Notes: generated from the sequence alone by a model not told the origin. DNA of 64,000 nucleotides from Arthonia radiata (GCA_002989075.1 PSQN01000012.1:124001-188000), one strand, 5' to 3'. Positions 49,447-61,397 are shown, counted from the first letter of the stretch. Translations and numbers: made by a program.

Positions 49447-51823
49447 ATGCGTTTTACAACAATAGTATTGACGCTCGCAGCAGTTGTGTTGCCAGCTCTC
49501 TCTCAGATTGTGCCTACGCAGCAACCGAACTACACGTGGTAAGGACAGGCTGGCGTCGTCTCATCCGATCCATGCGTTGACGTTTCACTCTAGCTCTGCT
49601 ACTCAACCGTGCGCACTGGGCTGTTGTGGAGGCTCGGGATACTGTGGCTTCGGGCCCACCTTTTGCGGTCAAGGGAATTGCACTTCAGGATGCACCAGGA
49701 AATCGGAATGTGATCCAGGATGGGGTAGCCAGTGGAGCAACGCAACAGACTGCCCGTTGAACGTTTGCTGTAGCCAGTACGGTTTCTGCGGGACGACTGC
49801 TGGTAAGCGTGGTCGAAGGAGAGGCATCTGGCAAACAGACTGGCTCACGCTCCGTAGAGTTCTGTGGCGATGTTGTTGTCGATGAGCCTTCATGCTCGAC
49901 TACAGGCAACAGCGCGAGACAACGCGTGATAGGGTACTATGAAGCCTGGTCCCAGCAGCGAAGCTGTGATCAAAGTATGTCCGACTTTCGGATCACTGCT
50001 TTCAATCAATATTGACCTCGAGCAGTGTTCCCACGACAGATGCCTCAAGGTCTTTTTACCCATTTGAACCTAGCTTTTGCGTTTATAAATCCAACAAGCT
50101 ACTTCATCGAGCCTATGGACCCTCGAGATGTTCCGTTATATTCGGAATTCACGGGCCTCAAGAAGGACAACCCAGACCTTGAGACGTGGATCTCCATCGG
50201 TGGCTGGAGCTTCAACGATCCAAGCCCGTACAACCATACCTTCTCCAGCCTTGCAAACTCGACTGATGCCCAAGATGCATTTGCTGAGAGCTTGATCAAT
50301 TTCATGGACAAGTACGACTTTGATGGCGTGGATATCGATTGGGAGTATCCAGTAGCTGAAGAGAGAGATGGCGAGGTAAGCTTAACGATGGAAGGCTCGA
50401 TCTCTCTCCAACTAATCATCTGTCAGACTTGGGACTTCGAAGACTACGTCAGCTGGCTGCAACATCTACGCGAGCAACTTGGCGATGACTTCGGCCTCAG
50501 CATTACCATTCCATCTTCTTACTGGTATGTCTGGTTTCGCACGTTCCAGCTCTGATCTCTTCACCTCACAGCCTGCTAACATACCGCAGGTACATGCGTC
50601 ACTTCGACATTCACCGCTTGATCGATCACGTCGACTGGTTCAATATGATGACCTACGACTTGCACGGCACGTGGGGTAAGTTCTGTTGTCCACAAATCTT
50701 GTTCTGAGGGCGCTTTGTGGTCCAGAAGACAATGTACTGACATTTGGATATCAAAGACGCGCCAAATCCCTACGTCGGACCCTACGTCAACTCTCACACC
50801 AATCTCACAGAGATCAATCAGGCCCTCGACCTACTTTGGCGCAACGACATCCCTCCAGAGAAAGTAGTCATGGGTCTCGGCTTCTACGGGCGGAGCTTCA
50901 CCCTTGATAATCCCGACTGCGATCATGAAGGCTGCATCTTCAGCGCTGGCGGCGATGCCGGCTCCTGCACCGGTAATGTGGGTACATTGAGCTTTGCTGA
51001 GATTGAGAGAGTTATTGCGAACGATGACGCCGTGGTGACGCTAAACGAACCGGCCGCGGTCGAGGAGGTTGTGTGGCGCGAAAACCAATGGGTTAGCTAT
51101 GATGATACAGAGACGTTTCGAAGGAAGTACGAGTACGCGAATGGGAAGTGCCTTGGTGGCCTGATGGTGTGGGCTGCTTCACTGGATGATCGGAATGGGA
51201 CTGCCCAAAGGCAACTATGTGACGTGATCGGCTGCAGCGTGCGGGTACCAGAGGATGCGGATGCTCCAATTAGCTGTGGGACAACAGGTACTTGCAGAGA
51301 GTACCACACTGTTATCGAGGGTGAGTTTTGTACCAGCCAAACTTACCTTGAAGTCGCGGCAGTTGCTAATTACACAGGCGACACCTGTTACTCTCTCTAC
51401 AGCGGAGCACACACAAGCCTCACCTACTTGATTACGCTGAACCCCCAGCTACACGCAGATTGCTCCAATCTCGAGGTTGGCTACCAATATTGCGTGGCTG
51501 GTACACCAGGAAGCAACAACACTGCCTCTTGCACCAGTTCATCGAGCTCTGCGCCACCAGCAAGTGTCGGTAGCAGCAATTCGAACGCGGCATCCTCAAC
51601 CAGCATTGGCGCTTCAACGACGAGCGGCAGCATAACAGCCACTTCCAGTAGTACGGTACCTGCTGAGAATGGCACAGCGGGAGCGGGGAATGATACAGCA
51701 AGCAACACCCGAGTATTCAGCTCCAGCGGTAGCCCAACCGTGATTTTGACTACGTCGCCGGGCACTGCGAGCGAAGTCTGCTTCGTGACGACCTCGGTGG
51801 TGACGATCGACCACGAGTTATAG
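49447..51823 (+). CDS. Secreted GH18 chitinase with hevein-type and LysM-like chitin-binding domains
   Basis: Hydrolyses chitin, likely in wall remodelling or against other fungi. Seven exons: 49447-49538, 49594-49802, 49858-49974, 50026-50375, 50427-50524, 50590-50675 and 50757-51823. All six introns are 50-81 nt and in phase, giving 672 aa. Signal peptide MRFTTIVLTLAAVVLPALS. Cys-rich hevein-type (ChtBD1) region about 30-115 with CCGGSGYCGFG and CCSQYGFCGTTAEFCG. The GH18 barrel starts at RVIGYYEAWS; the catalytic motif DGVDIDWEYP puts the acid at about E246; WISIGGWSF, MMTYDLHGTW and GLMVWAAS are further barrel strands. A LysM-like domain (YHTVIEGEFC to NLEVGYQYCV) follows the barrel, then a Ser/Thr-rich tail. 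The layout recalls subgroup C chitinases, although LysM after the catalytic domain is less usual. Rates on chitin forms cannot be inferred. Confidence 0.93.
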
Positions 51824-53645
51824 GCCAAATCTAGGAAGAGCGAACAACGGGTCGTTGGCCCTGAATAGTATGTTATATGCCTTCATATTTAATAGACACG
51901 GGTCATCGTGGGCACCATTTGCGCAGCCATATACCTCATCTATTTCAGTCGTTCTTCGCCGTGATGTTCGATACATTCTTGAAGACGGTTTGACCGTCTG
52001 ATAGGGTGCATTGTCGTTGAGTAAAGAGACGTTGAGCACACTTGGGTGAAGGTTGTTTTGCGGTCGCGACTACCTTGCTGCCAACTTATTTCGCTGCCTC
52101 AAATTTCAGGTTGCAATACCAAAACAGCTTCCGTTTTTCTCATGGAGGTCTGAATTGTAGTTGACCTGTCAGGAACAGTTCTCAATCCGCCGTGGTTGAC
52201 GTATAACTCGACATTGCATGCAATAACAAACCTGAAGAGAAACACAAGAGCAGCCCAGATCGTGGTTCTCGGGCCCAATCAGGAGCGAGAGAAGTAAAGA
52301 AACGGGATCGAAAGGCTAAGGATAACCTGCATGATGGCGTGTCATAACGCACGCTAGGATGTGTATGATGCTCGTGAGCAGGTTCCTCGATGAGCTGGCG
52401 ACGCGGTAAGAGAACGCAAAAACAGCTTTTGCGGCACGCAGTGGGAGTCATGGATGGACGAAAGAGCTTCGGCATATCCACACCAGGTGTTGCAGGAGCA
52501 GAAGATCAGGGAAGCGCGCAGACAGGACACCTACAAAGGTAACACCTACTCCAATCGAGATACACAACGCAGACGCACCGAATATCAAAACCTTCATGTG
52601 CAGCAGCACGCTCGTATCCAGCGATGGATAGTCAGCCGTTGATACTGTGAAAAAGGCGGACATTGGTGAGGTGAAGACTGTAGCGAGTTATGAGGCAGGC
52701 CTGACACAAACGAGCGAGGACGAGCCGTAGTCTAGGAAAAAGTTGAGAAGGCGATCGCACACACTGAGGAGAGGCTGCAGCATGGGGACTAGGTCGGCAA
52801 ATTGATACATGAGCACAAGGCGGAGGCGAAAGCAAGATCAATGTCATGCATTTGGAAGCGACGGTGAAGAGCAGTAGCGTAGGTGAAAGCTCGATGATGA
52901 GACTTGGTAGGTATCACAAGAGTGAAGACACGAGGCCGTCGTTCATACCTATTGTTCCCTTACTTTCTGCCATGCTCTCGTGCTTCGTAAATGATCTACC
53001 ATTGTCTTCGCGCCTCGAGCGAGTGCAACCTCTTGCCAGGCGCCTCAGGACTACTATGTATCGAAGCTTCCGCCATTCATCCGTGCCCGACGTCAGATTT
53101 GCTAGCAGCTGTGGAAGGTAAGATGAGCCTGCGCATCCAATGACAACCGAGACTCGGCCTCATGAGTCTATCCTAGTAGGGAGCGATCGGTGGTCGATGC
53201 GGTAGCTTGGACAGACCAGGCACGGTGGTCATCAAGGTCATGCGTAATTTTGACGATCCTAATCGAAGACGCGCTGAACGGAAGTCAAAGAGGCAGTTCA
53301 AATGTTACAGCAGGTCATGTTCAAGCAAGAAGATTATCCATCATATCAGCCACGGAAGTCGTCCTCGCATGCCACCCATGATCGGGCGCCAGACAAAGAC
53401 AACCCCCCGGAGTTCGCACCTGTCATCACGCCGCTCAGATCGATCGCACAATTGCATCTCGCATCATGTTGCCTGCGCGCAGAGAAGTTTGTCTCAACGT
53501 GGGGTCGTGTCATTTGGGCCTCTCGAAGCACCCAGGACTTCCATTTGGACTTGCAAAAGCCGAAGCTCTACAAGCGGCAAGGGAAACCAGCGCGTGAACG
53601 CCAAAAACCTTGCAAGTCCTCCCTCAGCCAGATCCACTATGCGCT
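51824..53645. other. Long intergenic stretch without a supported gene
   Basis: About 1.8 kb. Several frames of 60-150 codons on both strands overlap each other with no recognisable domain, signal peptide or splice structure. No RIP signature. Confidence 0.45.
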
Positions 53646-53941
53646 AGCTCCACCGAATTGGACTCTGTAACAACACAACTGGCCGCAGGTTGGGCTCTTA
53701 CGAGTGAAGCTCCAGGCCTTCCTCCAGCTCGGCCGCAACACGATGGTCCAGTATTTACCAACATCCCTCATTTATAATATAATAGTTCCGGCTCCAGGTC
53801 CAAATCCAGAGTCCAGCATCCGTCGGCTCCACTGGATCAAGCCGCTCCACAACACAACCGGCCGCAGGTTGGGCCTTTACGAGTGAGGCTTCGGACGATC
53901 TCCAGCTCGGCAGCAACGTGATGGTCCAGCATCTGCCACTG
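53646..53941 (+). repeat. Imperfect direct repeat, about 117 bp, offset 179 bp
   Basis: Units at about 53646-53762 and 53825-53941 share CAACACAAC, GGCCGCAGGTTGGGC, TACGAGTGA, CCAGCTCGGC, GCAAC and GATGGTCCAG blocks in order. Unlike the island it is GC-rich. Origin unknown. Confidence 0.7.
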
Positions 53942-54059
53942 ACGCAAACCACCCCGGGCAGTCACCCCATCTGGGCCTGTTCCGCACCGAAGATTCAACA
54001 ACCGCCAAATGGATCAGATGTTCCTGCGCCAGCGCCAGCATACGGATGTATGTTCCAGC

Positions 54060-54484
54060 CCCTCCAACGGTCGGGGGGTAGTTCGACTGGCCCAGTGGAA
54101 TGTGTTGTGTGCCTCTGCAGAGCTCGGAGGCAAGTCGGCTGTCCAGATGGTGCGTCGTATGCCTCTCCACGGGAGGTCGGAGGCAAGCTGGCTGAAGTCG
54201 TGTCGTCGGTGAATGACTTTCGGACAGCCTCACGAGCGGTGCAGTCGACATGGCAGCAGACGAGGCAAAACGTACACATGAACGGTCGCCCTGACGAGGT
54301 CATTGACTGTCTGCAACGCTGGCGAGTGTGTCGCGTGGTCCCTCCAACGGTCGAGGACCTGCTGTCTTGGATGTGTCGAACGAGGGCGAGAGAGCAGAGC
54401 GGAGCGGAGCGGCCGGTGCAATCGATCGCTTTCGGATCTCGTATGTCGCGGCCTCTCCACGGGTGGTCGGAGGCAGGTTGGCTG
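54060..54484 (+). repeat. GC-rich dispersed short repeats
   Basis: A 31-34-bp motif (GCCTCTCCACGGG, GTCGGAGGCA, TTGGCTG-like) occurs at 54161-54194 and 54451-54484 with a diverged copy at 54111-54141. A second motif, CCCTCCAACGGTCG, occurs at about 54060 and 54340. The frames open across this region on both strands are probably by-products. Confidence 0.6.
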
Positions 54485-54493
54485 CATGACTGA

Positions 54494-56530
54494 TGTGACG
54501 TTAATTGATTGAGGTAGTTCGTTGTTGAAAGACCTCAGACTGGAGTGATGTAAGCTTGAGCATTGTGTCTGAGGTAAGGGTTTACTTATCGATGCTAGTG
54601 AGGGCGGTAAGCTTCAGTTGGGTAATGAGGTTGATGTTGACGCTGTGAAAGGCGCTTGAATGGCTGAGAGAAGGCGAAAAGAGATGGAGAAAGACTAAAA
54701 AGAATGGAAGTTGAAAATTTCCATTGGTCAGAGAAGCCTTGCTGAGGGCAGCAACGCGGAGCTCGGGGAAAACAAAGAGAGGAAACAAGCGCCAATGCTT
54801 TCGAAGCAGGGCTGAGTGAGTGCAGACTGTTGACTGAGGTCTGAGCAGGATGGAGGGGGTTGGGGAGGGGAGAGAATGGTGTGAGGAGCGCGAAGAAAAA
54901 TTTAAGAAGGAAGAAACTGGGCGAGCGACTTTTATTCTGTTTGTTTGAGGCCCGTGCACCTTCGGAGACGCGTCATGGAGCCTGTGTTGTTCGCAGATGG
55001 GGGAAAGAGGAGTGGGAAGTGGGCAAGTGATTCCCGTCAGGTGTTAAGTGTTGACCGGACGACAGGTTTGTTTACGCCGACGCCTCACTTGAATAAAGAA
55101 GCTGGCTCGTGGCGCTGAGCAACAATTCGGTCACTGGATGTGGCCAAGACGGCTGTAGGGTTGGTCTCGCAATCCGGACGACCTTGCAGTCATATTGTGC
55201 AATGAAATAATCCTGGCCGAGGGGAGAAATGACGGTTGTGATCAGGCGGAAGGAAAAATGTTGGAGGGCCAGATGGAAGCCGGAGCCGAGCATGAGAAGT
55301 GTGATCGGAAAGCAGCCCTGCTTTTTCAGGAACCTTTGCATGCGAAGACATGAAGAAAGATCTGACCGCATATTCTGAGCAAAGCCCCTCAAAGAAAGTA
55401 AATTCGTTAGGAGCAATCGCTAGGATCTTCAAGCTGCAACATCGCGACCGCTTGTCTACGGCATAAAACAGTTTATCTATCCCACCTTTTGCTTTCCAAT
55501 CATCCACAAACAAAGAGCGAATGGTCATGTTATCAGCTCGGCAATCCTAAAGCGTGCTCGAAAGCATGTGTAATAGTACCAGGAGAAACGCGATCACAGT
55601 GGAATAAGAGCACCAAGGTTCGGATAGATCTGGTTGGAAGCACGAAGTTTGCAAAATTATGGGTCTGCAAAGGCCCTGTTCAACTGCAGGTGTTTTGATC
55701 AGGGGAAAACACGGTGTCTTTGCTAGCATTTTCGATGGCCTCAATCCTAGGCCTGGACGACTCTCGTATTCGACTACAGTACATGTCAGGAAAGTCCGTC
55801 GGCTTAGGGGAATCAGCAAAATTGGTGCGTTGGACGAAAAGCTCATGGTGCTAGTGATATTGACTGTGCCTGCTATTCGATGTGATGGCGATAATGCTCA
55901 TAAGGAAAGCAGTCCTGCATGAGAGCTCGACCAAGCTCGTTTCCTGAGAGAATAATTCTTGATACTTAAAGCCAGCGACTTATTCCGACGTACACAGCAT
56001 GTCAAGAGTCGAATTTGATAGTGCTCTGTGAAGCCCTTACCCGAATATCCAAAGCGGCTTGAGGTTTTTACACTGTGTTGCATTGCGGATAACTTGAAAT
56101 CATTTCCCTTTCTATATGCGCCTCACCCGCTCACCCTCCGAGCGACCTCTAGTGTCCGCGCCTTCCAAGACCTGTGTCTTTTACTTGCAAAGCGAGCGAC
56201 AACAGGCATGTACTGGACGACCACACCAAATTGTGAGCTAGGCCGCTTCGGGGCCATCGTCTTGGCAAAGAGACAAACCCGCTCTCACGAGCGCAACGTC
56301 CACGCTATATGCCTAAAAAGTGCAGATTCGGAAATCTGAGCAAAATTCGATGAGAGCGCAAGCCAGGTCAATAATTGTACATTTGTAGCGGTCCTTGCGC
56401 AAAAGAACCGATCATTTGTCGAGGGACTCTCCGAAACGCGCTAACACAAGGACAGCCGGCACATTCCAGGCACCCTTGACCGTCTCTTGAGCGCCTCATC
56501 CATCGACCGTCGTCGTCCAGCAGCACCAGC
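54494..56530. other. Intergenic stretch without a supported gene
   Basis: About 2 kb with short overlapping frames only. Purine-rich plus strand at about 54660-54920. No RNA gene or repeat recognised. The Nudix gene promoter lies at its right end. Confidence 0.45.
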
Positions 56531-57049
56531 ATGGCCAACCGTACTTCCTACACGGACAAAGCGCTTGATACAGGAAACGCCTTCGCCCTCTGCGCTGGCA
56601 CCATCCCCCTCGACATCCATCACAGACGCGCCCTAGTCCTGCACTACACACCAAAGAACGAGTACTTCTTCCCAAAAGGCCACAAAGACGCCAATGAGTC
56701 TCTCTCTGACGCCGCGATACGCGAGACGGAAGAGGAGACGGGCTATCGTTGTAGTCTCATTCCGCACACTCTTCCCACAAACGCAACAGAGCTCAAGGGT
56801 GAGAAGCATACAGAGGCGATCGCAGTACAGCAGCGCATGAAAGACGGCGTGAGAAAGCTGATATTCTGGTACGTGGTAGCTGTAAGAGAGCAAGATAAGG
56901 GTAAGCAGAAGCTGGGCGAGGGCGAGGACTTTGAAGTTGTATGGGTGGCGTGGGATGAACTGGGGACGAAGTTGACGTTTGAGGATGATAGGAGGGTTGC
57001 TGATATGGCCTTGGAGGCCGTGAAGAGTGTCGGCGATGCTCATCTATGA
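56531..57049 (+). CDS. Nudix hydrolase
   Basis: Hydrolyses nucleoside diphosphates linked to another moiety, using a Mg-binding Nudix box. The box is perfect: G50, E56, R64-E65, E68-E69 and G71 in GHKDANESLSDAAIRETEEE. Just before it, YFFPKGH is the usual approach. At 172 aa with a single domain and no signal peptide it resembles diadenosine or diphosphoinositol polyphosphate hydrolases, but substrate cannot be assigned. No intron. Its stop is 52 bp from the stop of the convergent adenylating enzyme. Confidence 0.9.
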   Translation: MANRTSYTDKALDTGNAFALCAGTIPLDIHHRRALVLHYTPKNEYFFPKGHKDANESLSDAAIRETEEETGYRCSLIPHTLPTNATELKGEKHTEAIAVQQRMKDGVRKLIFWYVVAVREQDKGKQKLGEGEDFEVVWVAWDELGTKLTFEDDRRVADMALEAVKSVGDAHL

Positions 57050-57101
57050 GTTGCGTAAGTACACCTGATGGAAAAGCGATCTCACGCTTGACCGGCCTCA
57101 A

Positions 57102-58912
57102 TCAGTCATGGCTGCCATTCACACCGTTGGGCGCGACTCTTCCCATCATATCTTGCGCATGATCACCGTTCCGCTGGTATGCTTCCTCAATCTCGCCTTC
57201 ATACGCACGGACCGCCGCCTTCCGCTGAGGTGTGCCCTTACTCGTACGAGGAAACGGCTTGTCCTCTCTTGCAAGCACGATATGGCCCTTGTCGATCTGC
57301 GCAATCTTCTGCGTCTCCTGATTAATGCGCTGGACTAGCGCCCAAATGTCTTCCTTGACGGCGTCGGTTCCGGACTTTTCAGCCAGCTCACGTCCTTGCC
57401 CATTCAACTCGATCAACGCGATGACTTGCAGATGCCCCGCCCCGTGCAACAGCGCCGATCCGACGTACCGATTGCCGTTCAGCTGATTCTCGATGTCCGA
57501 CGGATGCAGCTTCAATCCATTAGCGAAGCAGACGAGATCGTCAGCTCGGCCATAGTATCGCCACGTGTGCTTCTTGGTCGGATGCTTCTCCCACAGGTCG
57601 CCAACGTCCCATTCGTCAATCTCAGGCCGAGCCTGAAAGAGCATGGAATAACCTTCCGACTCTGGTCGGCGAACCATGAATAACTGGTATAGTTGCTTTG
57701 ACTCCTCCACTTCCGAGCCATCGGACGACGCCAAGCGAAACTCCGTGCCATTGTACACAGGATCAAACGACAGGTATTCCCAGTCCTCTGGCGGCAACGG
57801 ACCCGTAATCATCGCACCCGTCTCGCTCGTACCCCAATAACTTCGCAGCTGAACGCCGTTGGAGAGCAGAGTCTCCGCCGTAGTCGTAGGCATAACGCCT
57901 CCCGCATAGAAAACGGCAGACAGCTTGGCGAGCTCAGAAAGGCACTCATTAGCTCGCACCAGTCCATCGAGGACGTACGGAGGTGAGAAGACCGCCGTAA
58001 GGTCCAAGTGCTTCAATGCGTGCACGACATCCGCTTGTGTCATCAAGCGGTCTGGATGTCCAAAGACATGGATGAGTTCACCCCAGACAGACAGTGGTAG
58101 CATGAACATCGAGGCGATGCCATGAAAAGGCGCAAAGGGTCCGAGGACGGGACCTTTGAGAATCTCGTCCACGCGTTGGCGATGAAAGCCGGTTTGATGA
58201 TCAATATCCGGGAGACCCCACTGTGCATCAAGGGCAGCGACGTAAGCATGATTGAGTGAGATTGGTTTGGGGAGACCGGTGCTGCCCGATGTGTGGATGA
58301 TGAGGTACGGGTCGTGCTTGGCTTCGTCGAACGTTTTTGCAAACGCGAAGTGCTTTGCAGGTGTGACGGTCAAGAGGTCATCAAGTTCAGGAACGATGGT
58401 ATGCTTCATGGCCTCAGCTCCCAAAATGTCGCTCACATCCACACCTGAAGCCGACAAGAGGGTTTTGCACGATGTTTGGCGAAACAAGTTGAGGTGTGCA
58501 GCTAGACTGTTCAAGTGAGAGCTGAAGAGGACCTTGTACCCTGTCTTTGCAGCAGCCATGGTCATCAGATGATACCTCATGTCCTACACCATGTCAGCGA
58601 TATCGAGGAGAAGATCCTTTGACGCTCCACGCAGGCGCGAGTGACGCCATGAAGATATCGACTCACCGGCTTCCCCAAGTACACAAACGTCTCACAGTTT
58701 GTAGACGGCCCAAGATTCTCACGGATGAACCATGCCATGATGTTGATGGCGTTTGCAAAGGTCTTAAACGTGATCTGTTCATACTTGCCGTCAAGTGCAC
58801 TCGAGGCTGGCTTGAGCGCCCAGACGCGATCAGGTGTCGTCTTTGCGATCTCGTCAATAGTTACGGGAAGAAGGCGACGCCCGTAATCGGTCTGTGTTTC
58901 AACAGCGGCCAT
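57102..58912 (-). CDS. Adenylation-domain-only enzyme (NRPS-like / acyl-AMP ligase)
   Basis: ATP-dependent activation of a carboxylic acid as acyl-adenylate. Exon 1 58912-58667 (82 codons), 83-nt intron (GTGAGT..TGTAG), exon 2 58583-57102; 575 aa. The join gives ..YLGKP/DMRYHLMTMAA.., a typical conserved A-domain segment. Core motifs: A3 IIHTSGSTGLPKP (about residues 176-188), A5 YWGTSETGAM, A7 YYGRADDLVCFANGLKLHP, and A10 with its lysine in RTSKGTPQRKAAV. The N-terminal segment TPDRVWALKP matches stand-alone fungal NRPS-like enzymes. The protein ends soon after A10 (tail NGVNGSHD), so the carrier and reductase or thioesterase domains of A-T-R/A-T-TE enzymes are absent and no DNA room for them exists before the Nudix gene. 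Either a stand-alone ligase or a truncated NRPS-like gene. Substrate unknown. Confidence 0.88.
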
Positions 58913-59399
58913 GATGATTCAATACCAGAAGCGATGTGAGCGGAGTGTTCGTGAAAGAGTTTGCTGAGGCGTGATCATTATTTATAGCTGTGCCACATCT
59001 CGGTCCGTCGCATGCGCGAGCGAGACGTAAGTCATCTCGTGTTGAAATGCCGAGACCGCGTGCATTGACAGCTACTAGTATGTCGGTGGCTCGATGATGC
59101 TGGCCGCTGCCATCGGCCCCCAGTCTCACTAATGCAGGTGTCGGTGGATCTTCTGCTGATCCGGTGATCCCGCCCCCAGTTGCGAAGCGTGCTTGATTGA
59201 CAATGATTCCTCAAGGGCCACCAAAGGTGTGCCGGATAGAGAAGACGACAAGACTAGACATACCTCGCAAAGTTTCGGCCCGTTTGCATTAAGCGCAACG
59301 GCAACGAGGGGCAGATGAGCCACCACATGGATCCACACTGACTGCGAGGAGGCCAAGGAGAATCATAGTGATGATGAAACTCGAGCAATCTCTGGGTTG

Positions 59400-60913
59400 T
59401 CAATAGATGCCTGTGTCGAGTATTTGCTCGCGTGTGAAGTTTGCGTTCTTCCACCTCGAGATGTAGTCGTCACGGCTGATATATGCGCCACACATCCGTC
59501 GCTTGCCAGTAAATGCCGTTCTACCGTGCAACACGCGCCAATTGTCAAAGACTGCACTCACTATCAGCCTTTCTATGCCGCATTGTCCAGGGAGATGACC
59601 TACTCAGAAGCTCACCCGGCTGCAGTTGGTGCTGCAGGTACCACCTCGGATCGGGTGTGTTCACGAGCTTGTTCCACTCCGCTGCTGCTCTGTACCACTG
59701 GTCAATGAACTCAGCGCCAGAGTTGATACCGTGTTGCGCAAAGCCAGCTCTGTCATCGTTGTTCCACCGCACTTGGCAGACTTCGCTAATGCTATTCCGT
59801 TGCAAAACGTGATACCCTCTCTCGTTGCGGATGCTTACGCCTTCATTGCCGCTGGAATGAGAGTACATGGCCCTCGTGCTGAGCGTGTCGAGCACATCTG
59901 TTGAGAGCTCTGCCGCAGCGCGAAAGCCGTCGACAAGCAGTGTTGCACCTCCTTCGCCTTGGCCGCCGTCTGGAGAGGTATGCGAGATAATGTGAAAAGC
60001 TTGAAGCGCAACTGGTTCGGTAAAGTAAGTCGTGTCTGTGTGGGGTGCGAGATATTGAGAAGTATACGCTGTATCTTTCGAGGACAGATCTGACGTGAAG
60101 TCGTAGAAACCTCCTATGTTACGCCGTCAGCTATAGTCCTTCATCATTTACCATCAGCCGTGCATAAAGCGAGTTCACTAAGACTATGAGTCTGGGAGCG
60201 ACTGACCGTAGTGCGTATTTCTGATGGGGCCGATCTCTTCCAGCACACTTTGCGTAGCATCGGGAGTGAGAGGTGTTCCCTTGATGAAACAAAACCCAAG
60301 TCGACGCTGGGGGGAGTAGTCAGCAGATGGCTAGGCGTGTGACGTTGTAGAGTCGGATACCAGGTGGTTCATCAGATCCGTCATGCCCTTGCCACCGTTC
60401 CTCACATCATCGTACTGCACACGGGGCGGAAATTTATCAGAAACTTCCTTCCAGTTGGCACGCCTGTAAGGTGAGTAAGGATCTTTGCGAGGATGCAAGG
60501 GTTGCACCATTGACTCACCCGGTCTGGCCAGACATTATTGGAGTCGCACGTGGTTGTATGCTCCGCGAAATCCATTGTTTGTCGTAGCTACTCTCATGTC
60601 CGTCGTGCCCTACGGCATTGCCATCAGAAAGCCTGGAAAGGGGAGGGTGCAGTGTGTCATACATGTAACACGTAGTTTCGCATCGTCTTCAGGTAGTCCA
60701 TGTAGATCAGATATCCGAGCATTCATCACGGTGTCCTGATTAGGCGGTCAGTGGGCAATGCGCAAGTCTTGAGCTGTCTGAAGCCTACTGCATATGTGTC
60801 GAACTGCCTTTGACGGGTGTCCTGATTGATACAAGACGAGCACTGACACACGTCCCTTACCAAATTAGCTTCGATCAGCGTTTCTGAAGCATGGTGGCAA
60901 ACCGCAGCCAGGT
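59400..60913 (-). CDS. Trimethyllysine dioxygenase-like 2-oxoglutarate oxygenase (5' end unresolved)
   Basis: Fe(II)/2-oxoglutarate oxygenase of the TMLD/gamma-butyrobetaine dioxygenase family, the carnitine pathway. Seven exons join in phase: 60913-60789, 60735-60663, 60609-60519, 60463-60361, 60306-60207, 60113-59616 and 59551-59400. The N-terminal zinc-binding piece is RDVCQCSSCINQDTRQRQFD, followed by VTWHDGHESSYDKQWI. The iron ligands are HTD in LAPHTDTTYFTEP and the distal His in FDNWRVLHGR; the 2-oxoglutarate Arg fits RTAFTGKRRMCG. The C-terminus is SRWKNANFTREQIL. Trimethyllysine dioxygenase fits better than the butyrobetaine enzyme (LVDGFRAAAEL), but the two are close. The first exon, which needs a phase-1 donor and should carry a mitochondrial presequence, was not located with certainty. 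Confidence 0.85.
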
Positions 60914-60965
60914 CTCAGATCTAGTTAGTCTTAGCATCTGTCTGCTGTTCCACGTGACATGAAGC

Positions 60966-61397
60966 TTACACTTTCACGAAGTGGTCGTCGTAATGACGCC
61001 ACAGCCACACAGACCAGTACTCGCTGACATCCCGAGGGGTCTGGAGATCGTTCTGTTTGAGATGCGACTTGATGAGGGGTTTGTCTGGTCGTGCACAATA
61101 GATCGAGACGCGCTTATCCGTGTTGACACGAAAAATGCCGCACTTCGCGTTGTCTGCAAGGACATCGTACTCGCGGTTAGGTAGCGACAATAACCTCTGT
61201 TCCGTGCGGCGGTGCTCATCAAGGAATGCTCGTGGCGAGCGTCCTGCAAATGGTGGCGGCAGCCCATCGCCAGGATATGGCTTTGGCAGGTGGGACTCGC
61301 TGCTGTGTGCGATTGTAAAAGCTCGTCTAGCATGCTTGAAAGGCCGTATTGATGCTTGAGACGGTAGAAAGCCGCATCTGCTACGTGGCAAAAGCAT
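60966..61397 (-). CDS. Unassigned reading frame, possibly 5' exon of the dioxygenase
   Basis: 143 codons starting MLLPRSRCGFLPSQASIRPF, which looks like a mitochondrial targeting peptide (Arg-rich, no acids for about 30 residues). It ends at a donor-like GTAAGC, suggesting an exon rather than a complete gene. The downstream part (YDVLADNAKCGIFRVNTDKR) is not recognised. The simplest splice to 60913 is out of phase (phase 2 donor, phase 1 acceptor), so it may be a separate gene or need another small exon. Confidence 0.4.
   Translation of the reverse strand: MLLPRSRCGFLPSQASIRPFKHARRAFTIAHSSESHLPKPYPGDGLPPPFAGRSPRAFLDEHRRTEQRLLSLPNREYDVLADNAKCGIFRVNTDKRVSIYCARPDKPLIKSHLKQNDLQTPRDVSEYWSVWLWRHYDDHFVKV

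Noticed and set aside
52182-53670. Frames of 60-146 codons in the long gap right of the chitinase
   Set aside because: No domain, no splice structure, mutually overlapping on both strands.
53877-54493. Overlapping frames of 85-191 codons on both strands
   Set aside because: They coincide with GC-rich repeats and have low-complexity Arg/Pro/Cys composition.
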